NCBI GenBank assembly: GCA_900539675.1
Contig: UQDJ01000044.1
Span: 1 to 13,319, forward strand
Direction of reading: 5' to 3'
DNA length: 13,319 nucleotides
Origin: an uncultured Coriobacteriaceae bacterium
Lineage (GTDB): Bacteria; Actinomycetota; Coriobacteriia; Coriobacteriales; Eggerthellaceae
Below are positions 5,325-12,838 of this stretch, in pieces. The notes under the pieces were generated by a model. The model was given only the letters and a program-made list of their open reading frames with translations. It was not told the DNA's origin and searched no databases. A program made the position numbers and the translations under genes. The stretch's first letter is position 1, and every line of letters starts with the position of its first letter.

Positions 5325-6152
5325 GTGAATGAGCAGCCAGAACATACAAAAAAACTCGATAAAGCTGAACAGATTTTAGGACACCAGTTCAAGGATCGCT
5401 CACTGTTGCTGGCTGCCCTTACCCACCCATCTGCAGCCGAGGGTCACTCCATCAGCGATTCGTATGAGCGTTTGGAGTTTTTGGGCGATAGCATTTTGGG
5501 CGGCATTGTGTCATATGAGGCCTATCATGCGTATCCTGAGCTGAATGAAGGCGGCCTTACGCGCATTAAGGTTTCGCTGGTTTCTGGTGCTTCGCTTTCT
5601 AAGGTCTCCAAAGATTTGGGCCTGGCGGACTGCATCTTCTTCGGTTCGTCTGAGCGGGGTACGGGTCGAAGGGGCCTGCATTCCGCGTTGGAAAACGTGT
5701 ATGAATCGTTGGTGGCAGCGCTGTACTTGGATGGGGGATTGGCTCCGGCAACCGCCTTTGTAAAGCGCACCCTGATCATCCACATGAGTGCCGATATGGC
5801 CAAGGAGCCAGAAAATCCTAAGAGCGTGCTTCAGGAACGCTTACAGGAAGATGGTATTACCCCCACGTATCGCTTGGTGGAAACGCAGGGTCCACCACAT
5901 GATCGTACGTTTGTGACGCAGGTTTTTGTTGGCGTGCAGTCCATTGCACGTGGCGTGGGTCGTACGAAAAAAGAATCCGAAAGCCAGGCAGCAAAGTCGG
6001 CGCTTGAAATCTTGAGCTCATTTTTTGAAGCGAAGGATTCCAAGGATAAGAAGCGCAAGGCTGATGCTCGTGCGGCTATTAAAGCAGCAAAGGCGGAAGA
6101 AAAAGCACGTCGCCAGGCGGCGCAGCGTGCTAAAAAGCAGAAGAAGCAGTAA
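5325..6152 (+). CDS. rnc: Ribonuclease III
   Basis: RNase III cleaves double-stranded RNA, releasing rRNA precursors and trimming mRNAs. The catalytic domain holds ERLEFLGDSIL (E48, E51, D55), and the second metal-binding segment reads LENVYESLVAALYLD. There the Glu ligand is E127, but the residue usually Asp (D114 in E. coli) is Asn124. The double-stranded RNA-binding domain spans about 163-235 (NPKSVLQERLQEDG to ESQAAKSALEIL). The last 40 or so residues form a Lys/Ala/Arg-rich tail not found in ordinary RNase III, making this 275 residues instead of about 225-240. The GTG start at 5325 lacks a well-placed Shine-Dalgarno (AAGG at 5305-5308 is too far), but the nearby ATG at 5329 is out of frame and the GTG gives the expected N-terminus. 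smc follows after 12 bases. Confidence 0.95.
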   Translation: MNEQPEHTKKLDKAEQILGHQFKDRSLLLAALTHPSAAEGHSISDSYERLEFLGDSILGGIVSYEAYHAYPELNEGGLTRIKVSLVSGASLSKVSKDLGLADCIFFGSSERGTGRRGLHSALENVYESLVAALYLDGGLAPATAFVKRTLIIHMSADMAKEPENPKSVLQERLQEDGITPTYRLVETQGPPHDRTFVTQVFVGVQSIARGVGRTKKESESQAAKSALEILSSFFEAKDSKDKKRKADARAAIKAAKAEEKARRQAAQRAKKQKKQ

Positions 6153-6164
6153 AGGGGCGCTGAC

Positions 6165-9100
6165 GTGTATCTCAAGTCACTCACCCTTAAAGGCTTTAAG
6201 TCTTTCGCCGATCGAACCGTGATGAAATTTGAACCCGGCGTTGCTGCTATTGTGGGTCCAAATGGTTCCGGTAAATCAAATATTTCCGATGCGGTTTTGT
6301 GGGTATTAGGTGAGCGCAATGCGAAAAACTTGCGCGGCCAATCCATGGAAGACGTTATCTTTGCAGGTTCTTCTGCCCGAAAGCCTGTTTCAGTGGCTGA
6401 AGTTGAATTGTGCTTGGACAATTCCGATGGCACCTTGCCGGTCGATTTTTCCGAAGTGTCTATTGGTCGCAGGATGTATCGCACGGGGGAAAGTGAATAC
6501 CTTATCAACGGCAACATAGTGCGTCGTATGGACGTGCTGGATATTCTGCATGATTCCGGTTTGGGCACAGGCACCAATTCGATTATTTCTCAGGGCAACT
6601 TGGATTCGGCGCTTTCATCGCGCCCGGAAGATAGGCGCGCCCTTATTGAAGAAGCGGCCGGTATTTTAAAGCACAAAGAACGCAAGGCTAAAAGTGAACG
6701 TAAGTTGGCGCAGATGGATGCCCATCTGGATCGTGTTCACGATATTACGGCTGAAGTGGAACGCCAGCTCAAGCCTCTGGAGCGCAAGGCGAAAAAGGCG
6801 CACACCTATCAAATTCTGCAAGACGAATTGGCCGATGTACGTTTGCACTTGGCGGTTGAAGATTTGCGCCTCTTGCAGAAGCGCTGGGATAGCACGCTTG
6901 AAAATGAAGCTGAGCTAGCCAACAACCAGCAGGTTGTAAAGCAGGAACTCGATTCATCGGAAGCGGCATTGGATGCACTGCAGCAGCAGTTACATGACCG
7001 TGGCAGCCAGGAATCCAGCTTAAATGAACACTATCGCCGTGCTCAGGCATCGTTTGAACGCTTGAATTCCACCGCGATGGTGGTGCGTGAAAAACAGCAT
7101 GGCTATCGTTCTGAAGTACAGCGTTTAACCCGCTTTGTGGAAGAGGGACGCATTCGTCGTGCGGCGGCAGAAAAGGAGCTTGCTGAAGCGCAGGCAACTG
7201 CCGATAAAGCCGAAGCTGAAAATAAGAAGGCGCATGACGAACTTGCACGTCTTGAAACTGATCATAAATCTCACATTGGTCGCCGCAACGAATTGCGCAA
7301 GCGCATCGATACCCTCATGTCGCAGCAGCGCAGTTTGGTGCATCGTCAGGAAACTATTCAGGCAACACAGAGTGCTTTGCGTGAAAATCTCTCAGAAAAG
7401 CGTGCGCGTGCTGAAGTGATTGGGGCGCATGTTAAAGATGCCAAACAGCGTCTTGAAGAGGTGCGCGCACAGAATGCAAAGCTTCGCCACCATGCAAAAG
7501 AAACCCAAAACACACTTGAAGACTTGCGGGCAAGAGAAGCTAAGGTGCGCGAAGAGCTGAACGCCTTGGTGGTAAAGCGCGATCAAGCTCGTAAGGCTTT
7601 AGACGAAGCGCGTCAGGCCTTAACGCAAGCATCGGCTGCCCGCCAAGCTTTAGAAGAACTACAGCGTGCTGGCGAAACCTCTAATCCGCTTTTAGCATTG
7701 CTTGCGCAGGCACGTGAAAGAGTCGCACCTGCATCTCAGGTGGTAAGTCATGTTATTAAGGCGCCCGCTGAATACGACACTTTGATTGAGGCGCTGCTCG
7801 AAGATGACGTGCAGGGCATTCTGCTTGCTAACAATGCTGAGGTAGTCAACCTTACCGAGGCATTGGATGGTACAGCCACTGGTCAGGCAACCCTGTTTAG
7901 TGCGGAGCTACAGGGTGTTGGTGCTGGTGCTGATGTTGATGGCGGCGCTGCGGATGCTGCTGTTAGGGATGCTGCTGCGGATTCTGCGGATGCTGCAGAT
8001 GCTGTAGATGCCGCAACGATAGGTGCTGACGTGAGTGGTACTGCTCGCATTTTAGATGCCATCTGCTCTAAAGGCATTCAGGCGCAGCGTCTTATAGATA
8101 AGCTTTCAATCGATAATGCGTATGCAGCACAGGTTACAGCGCTTGTCGGGGGCGTGTATGTGGTGGATAGTCTCGCACAGGCCCTGACTGCCCAGCGCCT
8201 GTGCGCGAGGGCACACATTCATACGCTGTGTTTTGCCACGTTGGAGGGCACCTTGGTATGGCCTTCGGGCAAAATAACCATTAAGCGCCTTACTGAAGAA
8301 GACAAAAAGAACAGCGCGGTAGCCCGCCGTCGTCAGCTTGATGAGGCGCGTGTGCAGGAGGCGTCCTGTCAGGAAGTATATGATGCCAAGCAAGCATCTA
8401 ACACCACGTTGGAAGATGAGATGCGCCGGGTTCAGACAGAGTCGCTCAAGCTCTCAGAACAGGTGGCACAGATCAAGGGCGCCAACGAAGCCGCCGCGCG
8501 CGATGCACGGCAATCCGATGCTGCTCTGCGTGATAGCGAAGCTGAGGTGGGACGTCTTGAACAAGAACAGCAGGAAAACACTGCTTTCTTGGAAAAGGCA
8601 CAGCCCGATGCCGATGAGCTCGAGCGTGAATTGGCTCAGGTGATGGCTGATCTTTCGCTCAATAAAGACGAGGTAAAAACCCTTGAAAATTCGCTTTCTC
8701 CATTGCGTCGTACCATCGTGCAGCTCTCAGAAAAACTGAGTGATGCCCGCCTTGAGGCGGCGCGTTTGTCGGAACGCTTGGCCTATGCACAGCGTATGGC
8801 GCAAACGCGCAAACAAGAAATTTCGTCTTCTGCTCGTGAGGATGAAGCTTCTTCTGAGCGTATTGTGGTAGCTCGCGTAGCTGCCAATCGCGCTGATGGC
8901 CTGCTTGCAACTTTGGCATCCCTGTCGGATGCGGCATCGCTTGTTTCGCTTCGCTTGGAACAAGATTCTCGTGATGAGGCACAAAAATCTCGTACCTTAC
9001 ACGACGAAATTGCCAAGGCCACTCAAACATCTCGTGAAGTTCGCCAGCGTTTTGAACCATTAGCAGCGCGTTTGGCTGAAGTGCGCGTTGAAAAGGGGCG

Positions 9101-9860
9101 TCTGGAAGTTCAGGTGGAAGCGGGCGTGAAGGCAATCGTTGAAGATTGCCACACTTCGCTGGAAACCGCTATGAAGCTTGAGCCGATAGACGATGTTCAG
9201 GCAGTAAAACAACATGCGGAAACCTTGCAGCGTCGCATCAAGAATATGGGAAACATCAATCCCGATGCAGCTCAGGAATATGAAGAGGTTTCCAAGCGCT
9301 ACGATTATTTGGCATCCCAGCTTGAAGATATGCGCTTGGCGCGTAAATCGCTAGCACGCATTGTCAAAGTGATTGACGAACGCATGAAAAACGACTTTGT
9401 TTCCACGTTTGAACAGGTCAATCAAAACTTTTCTGAGATTTTCTCCACGCTGTTTCCAGGTGGTACGGCTCACCTTTCGTTGGTAGATCCGCAAGATTTG
9501 GAGCATACCGGCGTGGATGTGAACGCTCAGCCGAAAGGTAAGCGCGTCAAGAAGATGTCGCTTTTATCCGGTGGCGAAAAATCGATGACTGCAATGGCTT
9601 TGTTGTTTGCGGTTTATCGCATCCGTCAGACGCCATTTTATATTTTGGACGAAGTTGAGGCGGCGCTTGATGATACGAACCTGCGCCGCTTGATTGCATA
9701 CTTGCAGGTTATTCGCGATGAGACGCAATTCATTATGATTACGCATCAGCGTCGTACGATGGAGTCTGCCGATATATTGTATGGTGTGTCAATGCAGGCT
9801 GATGGTATTACCCGCGTGGTAAGTCAAAAACTCGACAATGCAAAGCGCAAGGAGGGCTAG
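6165..9860 (+). CDS. smc: Chromosome segregation protein SMC
   Basis: SMC is the ATPase core of the SMC-ScpAB condensin that compacts and separates replicated chromosomes. The 1231-residue product has the full architecture: N-terminal ATPase half with Walker A GPNGSGKSN (31-39) and a Q-loop region ISQGNLDSALSSRPEDRR, a long coiled coil, a hinge (about 505-710), the returning coiled coil, and the C-terminal half with signature LSGGEKS (1134-1140) and Walker B YILDEVEAALDD (D1162, E1163). The hinge contains an Ala/Asp-rich insert of about 40 residues (584-625), described separately. The GTG start gives the family N-terminus MYLKSLTLKGFKSFADRT, with AAGGGG seven bases upstream. rnc-smc-ftsY linkage is common in both Actinobacteria and Firmicutes. 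Confidence 0.97.
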   Translation: MYLKSLTLKGFKSFADRTVMKFEPGVAAIVGPNGSGKSNISDAVLWVLGERNAKNLRGQSMEDVIFAGSSARKPVSVAEVELCLDNSDGTLPVDFSEVSIGRRMYRTGESEYLINGNIVRRMDVLDILHDSGLGTGTNSIISQGNLDSALSSRPEDRRALIEEAAGILKHKERKAKSERKLAQMDAHLDRVHDITAEVERQLKPLERKAKKAHTYQILQDELADVRLHLAVEDLRLLQKRWDSTLENEAELANNQQVVKQELDSSEAALDALQQQLHDRGSQESSLNEHYRRAQASFERLNSTAMVVREKQHGYRSEVQRLTRFVEEGRIRRAAAEKELAEAQATADKAEAENKKAHDELARLETDHKSHIGRRNELRKRIDTLMSQQRSLVHRQETIQATQSALRENLSEKRARAEVIGAHVKDAKQRLEEVRAQNAKLRHHAKETQNTLEDLRAREAKVREELNALVVKRDQARKALDEARQALTQASAARQALEELQRAGETSNPLLALLAQARERVAPASQVVSHVIKAPAEYDTLIEALLEDDVQGILLANNAEVVNLTEALDGTATGQATLFSAELQGVGAGADVDGGAADAAVRDAAADSADAADAVDAATIGADVSGTARILDAICSKGIQAQRLIDKLSIDNAYAAQVTALVGGVYVVDSLAQALTAQRLCARAHIHTLCFATLEGTLVWPSGKITIKRLTEEDKKNSAVARRRQLDEARVQEASCQEVYDAKQASNTTLEDEMRRVQTESLKLSEQVAQIKGANEAAARDARQSDAALRDSEAEVGRLEQEQQENTAFLEKAQPDADELERELAQVMADLSLNKDEVKTLENSLSPLRRTIVQLSEKLSDARLEAARLSERLAYAQRMAQTRKQEISSSAREDEASSERIVVARVAANRADGLLATLASLSDAASLVSLRLEQDSRDEAQKSRTLHDEIAKATQTSREVRQRFEPLAARLAEVRVEKGRLEVQVEAGVKAIVEDCHTSLETAMKLEPIDDVQAVKQHAETLQRRIKNMGNINPDAAQEYEEVSKRYDYLASQLEDMRLARKSLARIVKVIDERMKNDFVSTFEQVNQNFSEIFSTLFPGGTAHLSLVDPQDLEHTGVDVNAQPKGKRVKKMSLLSGGEKSMTAMALLFAVYRIRQTPFYILDEVEAALDDTNLRRLIAYLQVIRDETQFIMITHQRRTMESADILYGVSMQADGITRVVSQKLDNAKRKEG
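7914..8040 (+). repeat. Low-complexity Ala/Asp-coding tract in the smc hinge
   Basis: Degenerate reiterations of GATGCTG/GCGGATGCTGC encode an Ala/Asp/Gly run (SMC residues about 584-625, with AADSADAADAVDAA at its centre). It falls between the two halves of the hinge: the first ends near NLTEALDGTATGQATLFSAEL and the second starts at ARILDAICSKG. The tract keeps the reading frame and contains no stop, consistent with an expanded loop. Confidence 0.6.
9849..9855 (+). promoter_or_regulatory. Ribosome binding site fixing the ftsY start
   Basis: AAGGAGG lies nine bases before the ATG at 9865. An in-frame ATG at 9838 would overlap smc by 23 bases and would put this Shine-Dalgarno inside the coding region, so 9865 is the likely start. 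Confidence 0.75.
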
Positions 9861-9864
9861 TCCG

Positions 9865-10779
9865 ATGGGCTTTTTCGATAAGATTAACGCCGGTTTATCC
9901 CGATCACGCCAACGTCTCAAGGAGCAGATGAATATTCTGTTGGATCGTGGTCCTGATGTTGATGAGGATTTTTGGGATGAACTGGAAGAAACCCTGATCC
10001 TGGCTGATCTGGGTGCTTCTGCGGTCGATCAGATAGTCGAAGAGCTGCGCGATCAGGCCCGCCGTAAGGCGGCGCCAGATGCTCATGCGGTATTCGATAT
10101 GCTGACTGAACAGATTGCTTCCACCTTTACGCCGCAGAAAGAAGAGGTGTTCGAACAGAGCCCTCAGTTGGTAGTGTTTGTGGGCGTTAACGGATCGGGC
10201 AAAACCACTACGGTGGGCAAAGTTGCTGCAGAGGCCCATAACAAGTCTCGCAAGGTATTGCTGGGCAGTGCCGACACATTTCGTGCGGCTGCCATTGAGC
10301 AGCTTGAGGTATGGGCGCAGCGTGCCGATGTGCCCATCGTAACGCGCGAACGTGGCAGCGATCCGGCAAGCGTTTGTTATGAGACTATCGAGCGCGCCGA
10401 AGATGAGGGTTCAGATTTGGTGCTCATCGATACGGCGGGGCGTCTGCATACCTCCGATGACCTGATGCGCGAATTGCAGAAGGTGGTCAATGTGGTGCGC
10501 AAGCGTTCAAAGATTCCGGTGGCAACACTTCTGGTGATCGATGCCACCACGGGACAGAATGGCCTTCAGCAGGCGCGCGAATTTGACAAGGCGCTCGATT
10601 TGGATGGCGTGATATTGACCAAGCTTGATGGTACTGCCAAGGGCGGCATTGCGCTTGCTATTTCTCACGAACTAGCATTGCCTATTGTCAAAATTGGGGT
10701 TGGCGAAGGCATTGATGATTTACAGGATTTCGATGCTCACGATTTTGCCCGCGCCCTGATTGGCGATATGAGCGAGTAG
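9865..10779 (+). CDS. ftsY: Signal recognition particle receptor FtsY
   Basis: FtsY is the membrane-associated GTPase that docks the SRP-ribosome complex at the translocon. From the ATG at 9865 the protein has 304 residues. MGFFDKINAGLSRSRQRLKEQ is a typical FtsY amphipathic start. The N domain follows (about 20-95), then the G domain with GVNGSGKTT (107-115), the ADTFRAAAIEQL insertion-box region (136-147), DTAGR (189-193), TKLDGTAKGG (252-261) and GVGEGIDDLQDFD (278-290). The long acidic A domain of E. coli FtsY is absent, as in many Gram-positives. The start is four bases after the smc stop, and ffh follows after 13 bases, placing receptor and SRP GTPase side by side for co-expression. Confidence 0.96.
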   Translation: MGFFDKINAGLSRSRQRLKEQMNILLDRGPDVDEDFWDELEETLILADLGASAVDQIVEELRDQARRKAAPDAHAVFDMLTEQIASTFTPQKEEVFEQSPQLVVFVGVNGSGKTTTVGKVAAEAHNKSRKVLLGSADTFRAAAIEQLEVWAQRADVPIVTRERGSDPASVCYETIERAEDEGSDLVLIDTAGRLHTSDDLMRELQKVVNVVRKRSKIPVATLLVIDATTGQNGLQQAREFDKALDLDGVILTKLDGTAKGGIALAISHELALPIVKIGVGEGIDDLQDFDAHDFARALIGDMSE

Positions 10780-10792
10780 GGGATTTACGTAT

Positions 10793-12241
10793 ATGTTCGA
10801 TAATCTTTCCGATAAACTTCAATCCATTTTTAGCGGCCTGCGCAGTAAGGGCCGTTTAAATGAGGCCGATATCGATGCGGCTATGCGCGAAATTCGCATG
10901 GCGCTGTTGGAAGCTGACGTTAACTTCAAGGTGGTCAAGCAGTTTATTTCCCGCACCAAAGAGCGCTGCCTGACCGCTGAGGTTATGGATTCGCTGACGC
11001 CGGCTCAAAACGTGGTCAAGATCGTGCTGGACGAGCTGACGGAACTTTTGGGTAGGGAAAGCGAACCGCTCAACCTTTCCAGCCGCATTCCCAATGTCAT
11101 CATGCTGGTAGGCTTACAGGGCTCTGGTAAAACGACTGCGGCAGCAAAGCTGGCTTATCTGTTAAAGGGCCAAAATCACAATCCACTGTTATGTGCTTGC
11201 GACGTGTACCGTCCTGCTGCTGCCGACCAGTTGCAAACCCTAGGCGATGAGATGGGCGTGCGCGTGTATCGTGGTGACGGCAAAGACCCGGTACAGATTG
11301 CTCGCGAAGGCGTGCGAGATGCTATCGATTCACTGCGCGATGTGGTTATCGTTGACACGGCAGGCCGTCTGCATGTGGACGAAGATATGATGCAAGAAGC
11401 TGAAGCCATCAAAGAGGCGGTAGCGCCCGACAAGATCTTCATGGTGGTTGACGCCATGACCGGTCAGGACGCCGTCAATGTGGCAAAGGCTTTTGCTGAT
11501 CGCGTGGACTTTGATGGCGTCATCATGTCTAAGATGGATGGCGATGCTCGTGGTGGTGGCGCTCTGTCCATCAAGCAGGTCACCGGCAAGCCCATTGCCT
11601 TTATTTCCCAGGGTGAAAAACCTGATTCGCTTGAAGAATTTCATCCCGATCGCTTGGCAAAGCGTATCTTGGGTATGGGAGATGTGGTCAGCATCATCGA
11701 AACCGCTTCGCGACTTAAGGCTGAAGAGGTTGAAGCCGAAGAAGCTGAACGCATGGCGCGCGGTAATTTGACGCTGAATGACTTCGTCATGATGAAAAAG
11801 CAGGTAAGCAAGATGGGCGGCATTCAAAAGCTCATCAGTGCGCTGCCCGGCGGCGATAAGGCTATGCGTGAAGGGCAGGTTAACGAACACGCCCTCGACG
11901 ATATGATCGTTATCATCAATTCGATGACGAAAGCCGAACGTGAAAAGCCGGAAATCTTAAATGGCTCACGCAAGGCTCGTGTGGCTGCAGGTGCTGGTGT
12001 GACGGTATTTCAGGTAAACCAGTTGCTCAAGCAGTTTAGTGAAACGAAGCGTATGGTGCGCCGCATGGTAGATCAGCAGGACGCCATGATGCAACGCAAG
12101 GGCAAGAAAGGCAAGAAGGGAAAGAAGAAGGGCGGACGTCGCCGCATGAGCATTCCCGGAATGGCTGGTATGTCTGTAGCGGATATGAAAAAGATGCAAG
12201 ATATGATGAGTGGTCTAGACGACACCCAAGCTAAACGCTAG
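10793..12241 (+). CDS. ffh: Signal recognition particle protein Ffh (SRP54)
   Basis: Ffh binds SRP RNA and signal peptides emerging from ribosomes and delivers the complex to FtsY. The 482-residue product has an N domain (1-95), a G domain with GLQGSGKTTAAAKLA (107-121), CDVYRPAAADQL (136-147), DTAGRLHVDEDMM (188-200) and SKMDGDARGG (246-255, a variant of TKLDGDARGG), and a Met-rich M domain from about 320. The tail contains a Lys/Gly run (KGKKGKKGKKKGG) followed by RRRMSIPGMAGMSVADMKKMQDMM, so many methionines are present for signal-peptide contact. AGGGGA at 10778-10783 overlaps the ftsY stop and provides the Shine-Dalgarno nine bases before the ATG. The gene is intact. Confidence 0.97.
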   Translation: MFDNLSDKLQSIFSGLRSKGRLNEADIDAAMREIRMALLEADVNFKVVKQFISRTKERCLTAEVMDSLTPAQNVVKIVLDELTELLGRESEPLNLSSRIPNVIMLVGLQGSGKTTAAAKLAYLLKGQNHNPLLCACDVYRPAAADQLQTLGDEMGVRVYRGDGKDPVQIAREGVRDAIDSLRDVVIVDTAGRLHVDEDMMQEAEAIKEAVAPDKIFMVVDAMTGQDAVNVAKAFADRVDFDGVIMSKMDGDARGGGALSIKQVTGKPIAFISQGEKPDSLEEFHPDRLAKRILGMGDVVSIIETASRLKAEEVEAEEAERMARGNLTLNDFVMMKKQVSKMGGIQKLISALPGGDKAMREGQVNEHALDDMIVIINSMTKAEREKPEILNGSRKARVAAGAGVTVFQVNQLLKQFSETKRMVRRMVDQQDAMMQRKGKKGKKGKKKGGRRRMSIPGMAGMSVADMKKMQDMMSGLDDTQAKR

Positions 12242-12248
12242 AATAACA

Positions 12249-12266
12249 AGTCGCTGTTTTGCGACT
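12249..12266 (+). other. Small hairpin between ffh and rpsP
   Basis: AGTCGC (12249-12254) pairs with GCGACT (12261-12266) around TGTTTT, eight bases after the ffh stop. No T-tract follows, so a canonical terminator is unlikely; it may be an mRNA 3'-end or processing structure. I see no convincing promoter in the rest of the 80-base gap before rpsP. Confidence 0.35.
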
Positions 12267-12321
12267 GATGTCTCTAGAAGTTCATCGGTCGATTGAAAAG
12301 TTTTAGAAGGAGTACATCTCG

Positions 12322-12567
12322 ATGGCAGTCAAGATCCGTCTCGCCCGTCACGGCGCTAAAAAGGCACCTTATTACCGCATTGTTGTAGCTGATTCTCGCG
12401 CTCGTCGCGATGGTCGCTATATTGAGCAGGTTGGTTCTTACAACCCGGTAAGCAATCCTGTTGCAGTTAAGATCGATCTGGAAAAGGTAGATCAGTGGAT
12501 TGCTAACGGCGCAAAGCCGACCGACACCGTAGCACGCCTCATTGAGGCTCAGCGTCAGAACGCATAA
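12322..12567 (+). CDS. rpsP: 30S ribosomal protein S16 (bS16)
   Basis: An 81-residue basic protein, MAVKIRLARHGAKKAPYYRIVVADSRARRDGRYIEQVGSYNP, which is the conserved bS16 N-terminal half; S16 binds 16S rRNA in the 30S body and helps assembly. AGAAGGAG at 12305-12312 is a strong Shine-Dalgarno nine bases before the ATG. It heads the rpsP-khpA-rimM set, which in most bacteria continues with trmD and rplS; those would lie beyond the right edge. Length is standard. Confidence 0.97.
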   Translation: MAVKIRLARHGAKKAPYYRIVVADSRARRDGRYIEQVGSYNPVSNPVAVKIDLEKVDQWIANGAKPTDTVARLIEAQRQNA

Positions 12568-12570
12568 ATC

Positions 12571-12825
12571 ATGGCGGACTTCCGCGAAGATATTGCTGGG
12601 TTAGTTGAAACCCTGGTTCTTCCTTTAGTGGACGACCCTGATGCCGTTGAGATTTCGGTTTCAGACACCGAAGACGGTGCTGTATTAGCTGAAATTAGCG
12701 TTGCAGAAAGCGATGCTGGCAAGGTTATTGGTCGTCAGGGTAGGGTCATTAAGGCCATTCGTACCCTGTGCCGTGCTGCTGGTTCTCGCAACGGTGTTTC
12801 CGTTGAGGTAGAAGTTATTGACTAG
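12571..12825 (+). CDS. khpA: KH-domain RNA-binding protein KhpA
   Basis: An 84-residue single KH-domain protein with the GxxG RNA-binding loop as GRQG in GKVIGRQGRVIKAIRTL (about 50-66). KhpA (YlqC family) partners with KhpB in Gram-positives to bind RNAs that influence cell division and growth. It starts three bases after the rpsP stop, with no strong Shine-Dalgarno, so translational coupling to rpsP is likely. The gene position between rpsP and rimM is the usual one. Confidence 0.93.
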   Translation: MADFREDIAGLVETLVLPLVDDPDAVEISVSDTEDGAVLAEISVAESDAGKVIGRQGRVIKAIRTLCRAAGSRNGVSVEVEVID

Positions 12826-12838
12826 GAACCACGAATCT

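Noticed and set aside
5831..6577. 248-residue minus-strand open frame across rnc and smc
   Set aside because: It spans two well-supported genes in antisense and has no start signal; Ser/Arg/Lys-rich content is expected from the complement of the basic tail.
9838..9864. Upstream ATG start for ftsY
   Set aside because: It would overlap smc and bury the clear AAGGAGG; the family N-terminus starts at the ATG at 9865.
11330..11890. 186-residue minus-strand open frame inside ffh
   Set aside because: It is fully antisense to a highly conserved gene; the protein looks like reverse-complement composition and has no family features.
12097..12135. AAG/GGC-rich run near the 3' end of ffh as a tandem repeat element
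   Set aside because: It is a short Lys/Gly coding stretch in the Ffh tail and needs no separate explanation.
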